A DNA stretch of 32,518 nucleotides. Origin: Myxococcota bacterium (lineage in GTDB: Bacteria; Myxococcota_A; UBA9160; UBA6930). Each line of letters starts with the position of its first letter. Position 1 is the first letter of the stretch. The notes beneath the pieces were generated by a model, which made no database searches, was not told where the DNA came from, and was given only the letters and a program-made list of their open reading frames with translations. The stretch is from contig JANQFK010000028.1 in assembly GCA_028277885.1 (NCBI GenBank), positions 1 through 32,518 on the forward strand, given 5' to 3'. Positions 8,258 to 18,410 of the stretch are shown piece after piece. A program made the position numbers and the translations under genes.

Positions 8258-9622
8258 TCACGCCTGCCAGCTGCCGACGCGCTGGCGCAGGCCCGTCAGG
8301 TGGGCGATCACGCGCTCGTGGTGCCGCTCCAGGAGCGAGGCCGCCACGATCACCAGGGCGCCCAGCAGGGCGAGGCTGCCCCAGTGGCTCCAGGCGTAGA
8401 ACTCCACCGCCCAGCGCACGTGGTGGGCCAGCGCGTAGAGGAGCCCCACCGCGCCCGTCAGCAGCAGCAGCCGCCGCTCGAGCAGGTAGCCGTAGGCCAC
8501 GGCGCCGATCGCCACGGCGAGGCAGGCGAGCGACGCGAGCACGCTCGGGAAGAACGCGAGCTCGAGACACAGCCCGCCGAGCGCCACCCCGACCGCGGCC
8601 CGCCGGTAGAGCGCGCCGCCGCCCACGGAGAGCAGCGACATGCCGGCCAGCGAGGCGGCGAAGGGGAGCGCGATGACGGGCAGCACCCAGGCGCTCGGCA
8701 GCCCGACGCCCTGCTCGAGGGCGCCGGCGAAGCACACCCAGGTCGCGAAGGCGGGCAGGGTGGCGAGGCCCTGGATGCCGCGGCCGAGGCCCGGCGAGCG
8801 GATCCACTCGCGCCCGGCGAGGAACAGCGCGGCCGAGGCGGCGGCGGCGAGCACCGCGGCGAGCAGCCACGAGACCTCGTAGTGGAGCACGCTGCGCGAG
8901 AGCAGCAGCGCCACCGGGACGAGCAGCATGGCGCGCACCCCGCGTCCTTCAAGGGTGCGCAGGGCCGTGTCGCCGCGGAACACGCGCAGCTCGAGCCAGG
9001 CGAAGGCCGCGAGGCTCGCGCCCACGAGCAACGCGACGAGCTCCGGATCGCGGCTCGGCAGCAGGATGGCGGCGTTCAGCCCGAAGAACGCGAGGCTGAG
9101 CTCCCGCGCGCGCGGGCGGGCGAGGGCCAGGAAGCTGATCCAGGTGACCGGGGCCAGCACCGCCAGCGCCAGTGCGGCGGTGAGCAGGGCCGCGCCGGGG
9201 CTCGACGCGACCCAGGTCGCGTAGTGGGCCACCGGGGCCGACCCCCCGTCCAGGCTGAGCTGCGAGTAGAGCAGCCCACCCAGGATGCAGAAGTGGGCCG
9301 GCACGCCGGCCACCGCCACCGCGAGGAAGGTGCGTGCGCTCTTGCCGTCGCCGATGCGCAGCCCGCAGAAGAAGCCGGCCGCGCACAGCACCGCGGTGTG
9401 GACGAGCAGCGCCAGGTAGCGCTGGATGTCGTTGCCCGACTCCCACTGGTGCACCAGGAAGCTCGACGCCGAGGCGATCAGGACGCCCGCCCCGATCACG
9501 CGCAGGATGCGGCTCAGGGTGGGGACCCGGGCCCGCGCCGCGGCCTCGGACGAGGGCTCGCCGGAGGGCGAGCTCCGGGCGCTCTCGACCGGGATCTCGA
9601 TCGGGATGGGAGCCCCGCTCAT
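8258..9622 (-). CDS. Polytopic membrane protein of unknown function, coupled to pspA
   Basis: The 454-residue product has a soluble N-terminal stretch of about 40 residues and then some 11-12 hydrophobic segments through to LRQRVGSWQA. I do not recognise a family; general resemblance is to DUF2157/DUF2339-type polytopic proteins, not firm. Its ATG at 9622 overlaps the TGA of the PspA gene (ATGA, 9619-9622), so the two are almost certainly co-translated from the same sigma-54-type transcript. That placement suggests a partner in envelope-stress sensing or membrane repair, taking the place held by PspB/PspC in enterobacteria, though it resembles neither in size nor sequence. No catalytic motif is evident; conserved-looking His pairs occur at a loop (ALAHHVRW) and near the end (LERHHERVIAH). 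Confidence 0.7.
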   Translation of the reverse strand: MSGAPIPIEIPVESARSSPSGEPSSEAAARARVPTLSRILRVIGAGVLIASASSFLVHQWESGNDIQRYLALLVHTAVLCAAGFFCGLRIGDGKSARTFLAVAVAGVPAHFCILGGLLYSQLSLDGGSAPVAHYATWVASSPGAALLTAALALAVLAPVTWISFLALARPRARELSLAFFGLNAAILLPSRDPELVALLVGASLAAFAWLELRVFRGDTALRTLEGRGVRAMLLVPVALLLSRSVLHYEVSWLLAAVLAAAASAALFLAGREWIRSPGLGRGIQGLATLPAFATWVCFAGALEQGVGLPSAWVLPVIALPFAASLAGMSLLSVGGGALYRRAAVGVALGGLCLELAFFPSVLASLACLAVAIGAVAYGYLLERRLLLLTGAVGLLYALAHHVRWAVEFYAWSHWGSLALLGALVIVAASLLERHHERVIAHLTGLRQRVGSWQA

Positions 9623-10275
9623 CGCGCGTCCTCCCCGCGCACCAGGTCCTCGAGCTCGGCGCGCAGGGACGCCTGCTCCTCCTCGCCGGCGAGCTCCTCC
9701 TCGAGGTCGTCCACGCCCTCGTCGACGCTGCACTGGCTCTCGAGCTCGCGCTCCATCACGCGCGTCTCCCAGCGCTCGAAGAGCTCGCCCACCTCGGGAC
9801 CGAGGGGCTGGCTCGCCTCGGCGACCTGGGTGAGGGCCTCGGCGCGCGACTGGCGCGTGCGCAGCAGGTTGCGCTGCTCCTTCAGGTGGCCGAGACGCTG
9901 CTCCACGGCCTGCACGTCCCGGCCGAGCTGCTTCTCGACCCGGTCGTGCTCGGCCACGCGCTCGGCCAGGCGCGCGGCCCGGCGGCTCGCCGCCTTGCTG
10001 CGCCGCAGGCACTCGACGGCGCGCTCCTCGTCCTCCCGGGCCAGGCGCTGGGCGCGCTCGCGCCAGGTCGCCTCGGTGCCCCGGGCCTCGCCGAGCTGCT
10101 CGCGCAGCACGGCGCCGTCCTTGCGCACCTTGGCGAGCTGCACCTTGGCGCGCGCCGCGGAGCGCTGCACCTCGCGGATCGCGCTCTGCGCGAGGGCTTC
10201 GTGGTTCTCGACCTGGGTCACCATCCAGTCGACGCGCGAGAGCAGTCCCGCGGTCCAGAGTCGGATTCGTTGCAT
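9619..10275 (-). CDS. pspA: PspA/IM30 family membrane-stress protein
   Basis: At 218 residues it matches E. coli PspA (222). It begins with an amphipathic helix (MQRIRLWTAGLLSRVDWMV), then a long, almost uninterrupted coiled coil rich in Arg, Glu, Ala and Leu (about residues 25-150), then an acidic C-terminal helix (DDLEEELAGEEEQA). This architecture is that of ESCRT-III-like PspA/Vipp1 proteins, which bind the inner face of the membrane and counter loss of proton-motive force. The ATG at 10275 follows AAAAGGAGAC. A very good -24/-12 element lies at 10331-10347, matching the sigma-54 control known for enterobacterial pspA. The stop overlaps the start of a polytopic membrane protein (ATGA). 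No pspF, pspB or pspC is visible nearby. Family call rests on architecture and context. Confidence 0.85.
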   Translation of the reverse strand: MQRIRLWTAGLLSRVDWMVTQVENHEALAQSAIREVQRSAARAKVQLAKVRKDGAVLREQLGEARGTEATWRERAQRLAREDEERAVECLRRSKAASRRAARLAERVAEHDRVEKQLGRDVQAVEQRLGHLKEQRNLLRTRQSRAEALTQVAEASQPLGPEVGELFERWETRVMERELESQCSVDEGVDDLEEELAGEEEQASLRAELEDLVRGEDAR

Positions 10276-10330
10276 CGGGGGTCTCCTTTTCGGGCGGCGG
10301 ATCGCTGGATCCGTCCCCGGCCCCGTGCAG

Positions 10331-10347
10331 AGCAAGGCACGTACCGA
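10331..10347 (-). promoter_or_regulatory. Sigma-54 (-24/-12) promoter of pspA
   Basis: The minus strand reads TCGGTACGTGCCTTGCT. Against the consensus TTGGCACGNNNNTTGCW it matches at every fixed position except two (second T, and C after GG). GG (-25/-24) and GC (-13/-12) are exactly 10 bases apart. The predicted start is near 10320, giving a leader of about 45 bases with a good ribosome binding site. Confidence 0.65.
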
Positions 10348-10354
10348 CTCGCGC

Positions 10355-10384
10355 GCGCCGGGCGCCCCGGAGGCTTCCCGGCGC
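10355..10384. repeat. Inverted repeat just upstream of the pspA promoter
   Basis: GCGCCGGG (10355-10362) and CCCGGCGC (10377-10384) form a perfect 8-bp inverted repeat with a 14-base centre, roughly -35 to -64 relative to the predicted pspA start. It could be a protein-binding site or part of a termination structure for the upstream sulfatase gene. Confidence 0.4.
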
Positions 10385-10421
10385 CTTGCGGGACGAGTTG
10401 CCGGCGGCGTGCGGGAGGCGT

Positions 10422-10459
10422 CCGACATCCCCTGCCGGGCGGCGTACAGGCAGTGTCGG
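10422..10459. repeat. Nested inverted repeat: sulfatase terminator or activator site for pspA
   Basis: Outer arms CCGACA (10422-10427) and TGTCGG (10454-10459) enclose inner arms CTGCC (10432-10436) and GGCAG (10449-10453). It begins 4 bases after the sulfatase stop codon, fitting a terminator. It also lies about -102 to -139 from the predicted pspA start, the distance at which PspF-type enhancer-binding proteins bind, so it may serve either role or both. Confidence 0.5.
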
Positions 10460-10463
10460 GTGG

Positions 10464-11930
10464 CTACTCGAGGTAGCCGAGGGCGCGCAGGCGCTCGATC
10501 TCCTCGGGCGCCATCTCGGCGGGAGCCGAGCGCGGCGCCCGCCAGGGGGCCACGCTCTCGCCGAGGGCCTCGGAGAGGCGCGAGAAGGCGGCCTCGCTCT
10601 CGGCGTCCCCGGCCCCCGGCGCCAGCCGGTCGCGGGTCTCGTGGGGATCGCGGCGCAGGTCGTAGAGCGCGAAGGGGCCCGACCGGCGCGGGTCCGCGAA
10701 GCGGCGATCCGGCTCCCAGATGAGCTTCCAGTCGCCGTCGCGGATGGCCCGGTGGCGCGGGTCGATCATGCTGCCCTCGCTCACCTCGTAGCGCCGCACC
10801 GGGTCGCGGAGGAGGTCGCGCCCGAACACCGGCTCGGGGCACGCGAGGGCGAGGTGCCCGCACAGGGTCGGGAGCAGGTCGACGAGGCCGACGGGCGCGT
10901 CGAGGTCGACGTCGCCGGGGCCCACGCCCGGGATGCGCGCGGCCAGGGGGATGGCGAGCTCCTCGTCGTGGAGCATGTAGCCGTGGTTCCCGTAGCCCCG
11001 CTCGTAGAGCGCCTCGCCGTGGTCCGAGGTCACGAAGACGAGGGTGCGGTCCCAGCCGGGGTGGGCGGCGAGGGCCTCGAGCAGCGCGCCGAGCTCCCGG
11101 TCGAAGCGCTCGACGCCCTTGTCGTAGGCCCGGTGCAGGTGGGCGAGGGAGGGCTGGATGCCCGCCTCGGGGAGCCGGCGCCCGTCGGCGAGCGGCACCA
11201 GCTCGGCCACCGCGGCCGCCATGCGCTCGGCCCGCACGTCCCCGGGCGCCGGGGCCTCGCCGGCCCGCGCGCGCGCCTCGGACTCCTCGAGGGGCGGGTG
11301 CGGGCGGTGCGAGTCGAGGTAGTGGAGGTAGAGCAGGAACGGCCCCTCCGCGTCCGCGCCCGCGAGCCAGGCGCGGGCGCGGGCGGTGAGGGCGCTCCCC
11401 GGCGAGCCCCAGCGCGCGAAGGAGTCGTCGTAGTGGTCGAAGCCCTGGGCGAACCCGTAGCGGTCGTCGAGCCAGGGGTTGCTCACGAAGGCGGCGGTCC
11501 GGTAGCCCGCCGCCTGGAACACCTCGGCCAGGGTGACGAGCTCGTCGGGCAGCGTGTCGACCCGGAGCACCCCGGCGGCGTCGCCCGCCCGCAGCGCGGG
11601 GTCCGAGGCCACGCCGTGCTGGGACGGGTAGAGCGAGGTGAAGAGGGTCGCGACCGAGGGCTTGGTCCAGGGCGCCTGGGTGAAGGCGCGCTGGAAGAGC
11701 AGGTGCTCGCGCGCGAAGGCGTCGAAGGCCGGGGTGTGGGCGGGGCCGCCGTGAGCGCCGAGCCGGTCCCGGCGCAGGGCGTCGTCGATGACGATCACCA
11801 CGGAGGGGCGCGGGCCCGTCGGCTCGGTGTGCACCCGGTTGCAGCCCGGGCCGCCCGCCAGCAGGCCGAGCAGGCCGGCCAGCAGCACCCCGAGGTGAGC
11901 CCCCGCGCCGGATCGCCTGCCCCCGTCCAT
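10464..11930 (-). CDS. Exported sulfatase-fold hydrolase/transferase, Thr at the nucleophile position
   Basis: The 488-residue product shows the alkaline-phosphatase/sulfatase fold: an N-terminal metal motif VIVIDDALRRDRLG (about 45-58), APWTKPSVATLFTSLYPSQHG (about 87-106) and SDHGEALYERGYGNHG with further metal ligands (near 300). An N-terminal hydrophobic segment ending GGPGC30 suggests export, perhaps as a lipoprotein, though the lipobox is imperfect. Where classical sulfatases have Cys/Ser in CxPSR, this protein has Thr89 in TKPSV, so no formylglycine can form. Thr nucleophiles occur in phosphoethanolamine and phosphoglycerol transferases of the same superfamily, so a phospho-transferase or phosphodiesterase role on an envelope molecule is possible. 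The ATG at 11930 has no strong ribosome binding site. It is divergent from a polytopic His-motif/TPR protein 104 bases away. Confidence 0.85.
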   Translation of the reverse strand: MDGGRRSGAGAHLGVLLAGLLGLLAGGPGCNRVHTEPTGPRPSVVIVIDDALRRDRLGAHGGPAHTPAFDAFAREHLLFQRAFTQAPWTKPSVATLFTSLYPSQHGVASDPALRAGDAAGVLRVDTLPDELVTLAEVFQAAGYRTAAFVSNPWLDDRYGFAQGFDHYDDSFARWGSPGSALTARARAWLAGADAEGPFLLYLHYLDSHRPHPPLEESEARARAGEAPAPGDVRAERMAAAVAELVPLADGRRLPEAGIQPSLAHLHRAYDKGVERFDRELGALLEALAAHPGWDRTLVFVTSDHGEALYERGYGNHGYMLHDEELAIPLAARIPGVGPGDVDLDAPVGLVDLLPTLCGHLALACPEPVFGRDLLRDPVRRYEVSEGSMIDPRHRAIRDGDWKLIWEPDRRFADPRRSGPFALYDLRRDPHETRDRLAPGAGDAESEAAFSRLSEALGESVAPWRAPRSAPAEMAPEEIERLRALGYLE

Positions 11931-12034
11931 CGACGGGGCGTATCGGAAGGTCCGGGCGGCGACTCGACCCGGCCCCGCGTTCAGCCCGGTCCCCGAGCCG
12001 CCGAAACGCAGGAGCGGGAGGATCCGGCCCCGCC

Positions 12035-13807
12035 ATGTCCGCGACCGCGCCCGCCCCGAGCCCCTCCGCGCGCTGGCTCTTCGGCCCCGTGCCGGACCTG
12101 CTGCTGGGCTGCGGCGGCCTCTACTTCGCCCTGTTCGCCGTGCTGAGCGTGGCCGGCCCCGCCCTGCGCGAGACCGTGCCCCTGGCGTTGCTGCCCCTCG
12201 GGCTGCTGCTGCTCGGGACGCCCCACTACGGCGCGACCCTGCTGCGCGTCGCCGAACGGGGCGAGGACCGGCGCACCTACGGCCCCTTCACCGCCGTCGT
12301 GAGCCTGGGCCTGGCCGTCGCCTTCGCGGCAGGGGTGCACAGCGCCTGGGTGGGGTCGTGGCTGTTCACGATCTACATGACCTGGAGCCCCTGGCACTAC
12401 AGCGGCCAGAACTACGGCCTCGCGCTGATGTTCCTCGGGCGCCGCGGGATCCCCCTGGCCCCCGGCACCAAGCGGCTGTTCCACGCCTCCTTCCTCCTCT
12501 CCTTCGTCCTCACCGTGATCGCGACCCAGAGCTCCACGGCGAGCTTCGCGCCGGTCGACGCCGGGGGCGCCGAGATCACGCTGCTGCGCGCCGGGATCCC
12601 GGTGGGGCCCGCGAACGTCGCGCTGGTGGTCCTCAGCGTCGCCTACCTGGGCTGCCTGGCCGCGGTGGCGGCGGCGCTGCTGCGCCGCGCCGGGCCCCGC
12701 GCGCTCCTCCCCACGGCGCTCATCACCGCCATGCAGGCGCTCTGGTTCGTGGTGCCGCTGCTCGTCGGCCGCTGGGGGGGGCTCCCGGGCGTGGACTCGG
12801 TCTCGGGACGGCACGGCTACTACGCGTTCCTCTGGATCGCCATCGCGCACAGCGTCCAGTACCTCTGGGTCACGGGCTACTACGCGACGCGGGACGGCGG
12901 GCCTCGGGGCGGTGCCGCGGGCCAGGCGCGCCACCTCGGCAAGGCGCTCCTCGCCGGCTCCGCGCTGTGGGCGCTGCCCGCGCTGCTGTTCGCACCGGGC
13001 GCCCTCGGGCGCCTGCCCTACGACGCGGGCCTGGGCCTGCTGGTGGCGTCCGCGGTCAACCTGCACCACTTCCTGCTGGACGGCGCGATCTGGAAGCTGC
13101 GCGACGGTCGCATTGCACGGGTGCTGCTGCGCCGGCAGGACGCCGGCCCGCCCGAGGCCGTCGAGCCGGAGCCGAGCCGGGCGCCGGTGCTCGTGTGGTC
13201 GGTCGCGGCCCTCGCCCTGGTGGTGCTCGCCTGGGGCCGCGTCGAGGAGGCGCGCCTGGCGTGGCTCGGCGATCGCGTCGAGGCGCACCGGCTGGAGGCG
13301 GCCCTCGATCGCCTGGCGTGGATCGGCCAGGACAGCGCACGCCTGCGCGCCCACGGCGCGCGCCTCCACCTCGCCGCCGGCGACACCGGGCGCGCGCTCG
13401 TCGCCGCGCAGGCGGCGGTGGGCCTGGCCCCCGGCGCCGAGAGCTGGATCGTGCTGGGTCGCGTCCACGAGGAGGCCCGGCGCCCGGCCGCCGCGGTGGA
13501 GGCGTACCGGGAGGCGCTGGCCGCGGCGCCCGAGTCGCGGGCGGCGGCGGGCGCACTGGCGCGGGTGCTGGCGCGCTCGCGGGATCCCGAGCGGATCGCC
13601 GAGGCGGTCCGCCTGGTGGAGCCCCTCCTCGCGAGCGGCGTGCGGGAGCCCTTGCCCCACCTCGACACCCTCGCCGTCGCGCTGGCCCGGCTCGGTCGCA
13701 TCGACGAGGCCATCGAGGTTCGCCGGGAGATGCTGCGCGTCGCGCCCGGCTTCGAGCCGGCCCGCCGCGCCCTCGACGAGCTCCTCGCCCGCCGCGGGAA
13801 CGTCTAG
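12035..13807 (+). CDS. Polytopic membrane protein with conserved-looking His motifs and C-terminal TPRs
   Basis: Residues 1 to about 400 hold roughly ten hydrophobic segments; residues 410-590 are TPR-like helical pairs (for example ALVAAQAAVGLAPGAESWIVLGRV...). Histidines sit in motif-like positions at or near membrane edges: GTPHYGATL (H64), WSPWHYSGQNYGL (H121), RHGYYAFLWIAIAHSVQYLW (H260, H272) and VNLHHFLLDGAIWKLRD (H344, H345). This pattern suggests a metal- or heme-binding integral membrane protein. I do not recognise a named family; there is only a faint similarity to the PHG/H-rich layout of Brp/Blh carotene dioxygenases. The ATG at 12035 is preceded by GGGAGGAT at a longish 13 bases. 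It is divergent from the sulfatase-fold gene, and its stop overlaps that of the methyltransferase gene in convergent CTAG (13804-13807). Confidence 0.75.
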   Translation: MSATAPAPSPSARWLFGPVPDLLLGCGGLYFALFAVLSVAGPALRETVPLALLPLGLLLLGTPHYGATLLRVAERGEDRRTYGPFTAVVSLGLAVAFAAGVHSAWVGSWLFTIYMTWSPWHYSGQNYGLALMFLGRRGIPLAPGTKRLFHASFLLSFVLTVIATQSSTASFAPVDAGGAEITLLRAGIPVGPANVALVVLSVAYLGCLAAVAAALLRRAGPRALLPTALITAMQALWFVVPLLVGRWGGLPGVDSVSGRHGYYAFLWIAIAHSVQYLWVTGYYATRDGGPRGGAAGQARHLGKALLAGSALWALPALLFAPGALGRLPYDAGLGLLVASAVNLHHFLLDGAIWKLRDGRIARVLLRRQDAGPPEAVEPEPSRAPVLVWSVAALALVVLAWGRVEEARLAWLGDRVEAHRLEAALDRLAWIGQDSARLRAHGARLHLAAGDTGRALVAAQAAVGLAPGAESWIVLGRVHEEARRPAAAVEAYREALAAAPESRAAAGALARVLARSRDPERIAEAVRLVEPLLASGVREPLPHLDTLAVALARLGRIDEAIEVRREMLRVAPGFEPARRALDELLARRGNV

Positions 13808-14465
13808 GCCGTCGGGAGCGCCGCCGGGCGCCGCGCGCGGTAGAACGAGAGGATCCCGAACAGCGTGGGCTCGCGGCGGGTCTCCTCGACGCCTTCGAAG
13901 CCCGCCTCGCGCAGCACCGGCACCAGGCCGTGCTCGACGTTCTCCGCCGTGGTGGCGAAGCCGTCGAGGAGCTGCACCGGCGCGAAGGCGGCCCGCGCGA
14001 GCAGGCCGTCCGCGCGGCCCCAGTCGGCCACGTGGAGCTCGCCCCCGGGCCGCAGCCAGGCGTGCACCCGCGCCAGGGTGCGGCGCTTGTCGCCCGGGCC
14101 GAGGTGGTGGAAGAGCAGGCTCGACACCACCCGGTCGAAGCTCGCCGTCTCGAAGGGCGCCTGCCAGGCGAGGGCCCGGTGCAGCTCCAGGTCGAGCCCG
14201 GCCTCCGCCGCCTTGGCGCGCGCCAGGCCCAGGGCCTCGGCGTCGGCATCCAGCCCGACCACGCGGGCGTCCGGAGCCGCGCGGCGCAGCATCAGGGTGA
14301 GAGTGCCCGTCCCGCAGCCGAGGTCGAGAACATCATGGCTTCCGAGAGGTTGGGCCTGCTCGACGAGAAGCCGCTTGAGCTTCTCCTCCTTCAGCGTCCA
14401 GGCCATCACGCGGTCGTAGAAGCGCGTGAGCACCGGGTAGCGCAGGGCGGGGAGGTAGGCGTCGC

Positions 14466-14469
<4 letters not shown>
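13804..14469 (-). CDS. Class I SAM-dependent methyltransferase, last gene of the copper operon
   Basis: A 221-residue protein with motif [16 protein letters not shown], the acidic end of beta-2 VVGLDADAE, motif [15 protein letters not shown] and [13 protein letters not shown], all standard for small-molecule class I methyltransferases. It opens with [37 protein letters not shown] in short segments typical of UbiE/ArsM-like enzymes, but lacks the conserved ArsM cysteines, so arsenite methylation is not supported. The GTG at 14469 overlaps the copA stop (GTGA, 14466-14469), indicating translational coupling and shared CsoR control. Its substrate is unknown. It converges on the His-motif/TPR gene with overlapping stops, leaving no room for a terminator between them. 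Confidence 0.85.
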
Positions 14470-16700
<2,231 letters not shown>

Positions 16701-16720
16701 GGGGGACCTCGGGGCGCGGC

Positions 16721-17002
16721 TCAGCGGATGTGGCCGAAGCGCGAGAACACCTCCATCAGCTCGTCGATCTTCTCGCGCCGCTGCTTGCGGGTGCCGCTCG
16801 CCAGGGCGTGGGAGACGCAGGTCTCGACGTGGTGGCCGAGCACGATCTTCCCCACCCGGTCGAGGGCGGACTCCACGGCCGCGATCTGGAGCAGCACGTC
16901 CACGCAGTAGCGGTCGTCCTCGATCATGCGCTGGATCCCGGCCACCTGGCCCTCGATCCGCCGCAGCCGGGTGATCGCCTTGCTCCGGGCTTCCGCGTCC
17001 AT
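16721..17002 (-). CDS. csoR: CsoR-family copper-sensing repressor
   Basis: A 93-residue all-helical protein with the DUF156/CsoR signature [31 protein letters not shown]. The Cu(I) ligand set Cys-His-Cys is present as C in RYCVD and H/C in HHVETC. CsoR tetramers bind GC-tract operators and release them on binding Cu(I). The ATG at 17002 lies only 11 bases from the operator-like palindrome at 17014-17030, fitting autoregulation, and copA follows 20 bases downstream. The Cys-His-Cys set favours CsoR over RcnR (nickel/cobalt) or FrmR (formaldehyde). The mRNA may start almost at the ATG (see promoter entry). Confidence 0.95.
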   Translation of the reverse strand: MDAEARSKAITRLRRIEGQVAGIQRMIEDDRYCVDVLLQIAAVESALDRVGKIVLGHHVETCVSHALASGTRKQRREKIDELMEVFSRFGHIR

Positions 17003-17036
17003 GCCTGATACATATACCCCGTAGGGGTATCTGTCG
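17003..17036 (-). promoter_or_regulatory. csoR-copA promoter with CsoR operator in its spacer
   Basis: ATACCCC (17014-17020) and GGGGTAT (17024-17030) form a perfect 7-bp inverted repeat around GTA, the classical CsoR operator type. On the minus strand a -35-like TCGACA and a -10-like TATGTA are separated by 17 bases that contain the palindrome, so a bound repressor would block polymerase. The -10-like element ends 6 bases before the csoR ATG, suggesting a leaderless or nearly leaderless mRNA. The palindrome is also 36 bases from the divergent P450 start. Confidence 0.85.
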
Positions 17037-17065
17037 AGCCCCGGTGCCGCGGTAGCCTGCCCGCC

Positions 17066-18265
17066 GTGGCCGCCCCCGAGCCCCGACCCGCGATCCACCT
17101 GCTCGACGGCGCCTTCTACGCCGGCGACCCGCACCCCGCCTTCGACTGGATGCGGGCCCACGAGCCCGTCTACCGGGACGCCGAGGGCGGGGTCTGGGGA
17201 GTCACGCTCCACGCGGACGTGATGCGGGTCTCCAAGGACCCGGCGAGCTTCTGCAACCGCCACAGCATGCGGCCCGACGCGCCGCCGGTCCCCTCCCTCA
17301 TCAACCTCGACGACCCCGCGCACAAGCGCCGGCGCAACCTGGTGAACCGGGGCTTCACCCCGCGCAGCGTGGCGGCCCTCGAGCCGCGCATCCGCGAGAT
17401 CGTGGGCGGCCTGATCGACCGCGTGGCGCCCCTCGGACGCTGCGACTTCGTGCGGGACCTGGCCGCCCCGCTGCCGCTGATCGTGATCGGCGACCTGCTG
17501 GGCGTGGAGGAGGCGGACCGCGACGACCTGCTGCGCTGGTCCGACGACCTCATCGGCGGCACCTCGGTCACCGCCGCGCCCGAGGCCGCCGACGCCGCCA
17601 TGCAGGCCTTCGCCGAGTACGCGGACTACAACGCCCGGGTGGTGGCGGACCGGCGCCGGCGGCCGCGCGAGGATCTGGTGACCGCCCTGGTGGAGGCGGA
17701 GATCGAAGGCGAGCGCCTGGACGACGAGGAGATCCTCCACGACTCGCTGCTGATCCTGGTGGGGGGCGACGAGACCACGCGCCACGTGATCAGCGGCGGC
17801 ATGGAGCAGCTGGTCCGCAACCCGGACCAGCGCAAGAAGCTCCTCGCCGACCCGGCGGGCATCCCCACCGCGGTGGAGGAGATGCTGCGCTGGGTGACCC
17901 CCATCCAGAACATGAATCGCACCGCCACCCGGGACCTCGAGCTGCGCGGTGCGCGCATCCGCGAGGGCGACAAGCTGCTGCTGCTCTACGTGGCGGCCAA
18001 CCGGGACGAGCGCGTCTTCCGGGACCCGCACGTCTTCGACGTGGAGCGGCGGCCCAACGACCACGTGGCCTTCGGCGGCTACGGCGCCCACTTCTGCATG
18101 GGCGCGCCGCTGGCCCGGCTCGAGCTGCGCGTGATGTTCGAGGAGCTGCTGCGGCGTCTGCCGGACCTCGAGCTCGAGGGGGAGGGGCCGCTGCCGCGCC
18201 GCCACTCGAACTTCATCACGGGCATCGAGGCGATGCCCGTGACCTTCACCGCGCGCGAGGCCTGA
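17066..18265 (+). CDS. Cytochrome P450, CYP142-like (steroid side-chain oxidase family)
   Basis: A 399-residue soluble P450. I-helix GGDETTRH (near 233-240), K-helix EEMLRW (near 271), and the heme loop [18 protein letters not shown] with Cys near 343 are all intact. From memory, blocks such as [55 protein letters not shown] and [11 protein letters not shown] align closely with mycobacterial CYP142, which oxidises the C26 methyl of cholesterol/cholestenone; a sterol or long-chain substrate is therefore likely but unproven. It has the usual need for external ferredoxin and reductase, neither of which is encoded nearby. The GTG at 17066 is the likely start; a TAGCCT -10-like sequence ends 7 bases before it. 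It is divergent from csoR and is not evidently part of the copper module. Confidence 0.92.
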   Translation: MAAPEPRPAIHLLDGAFYAGDPHPAFDWMRAHEPVYRDAEGGVWGVTLHADVMRVSKDPASFCNRHSMRPDAPPVPSLINLDDPAHKRRRNLVNRGFTPRSVAALEPRIREIVGGLIDRVAPLGRCDFVRDLAAPLPLIVIGDLLGVEEADRDDLLRWSDDLIGGTSVTAAPEAADAAMQAFAEYADYNARVVADRRRRPREDLVTALVEAEIEGERLDDEEILHDSLLILVGGDETTRHVISGGMEQLVRNPDQRKKLLADPAGIPTAVEEMLRWVTPIQNMNRTATRDLELRGARIREGDKLLLLYVAANRDERVFRDPHVFDVERRPNDHVAFGGYGAHFCMGAPLARLELRVMFEELLRRLPDLELEGEGPLPRRHSNFITGIEAMPVTFTAREA

Positions 18266-18410
18266 GCGGCCGCCCCCGCGACGCGAGGGGCGGCGCGGCC
18301 CGGATCAAGCTCCGGAGGCGCGGGGACGATGGGGAGGCGACCCCCCTCGATCGCCGCTCGCGAGCACGTGGGCTACCCTCGCCAGGCCTCGAGGATCGAA
18401 GGAGCCGCCC

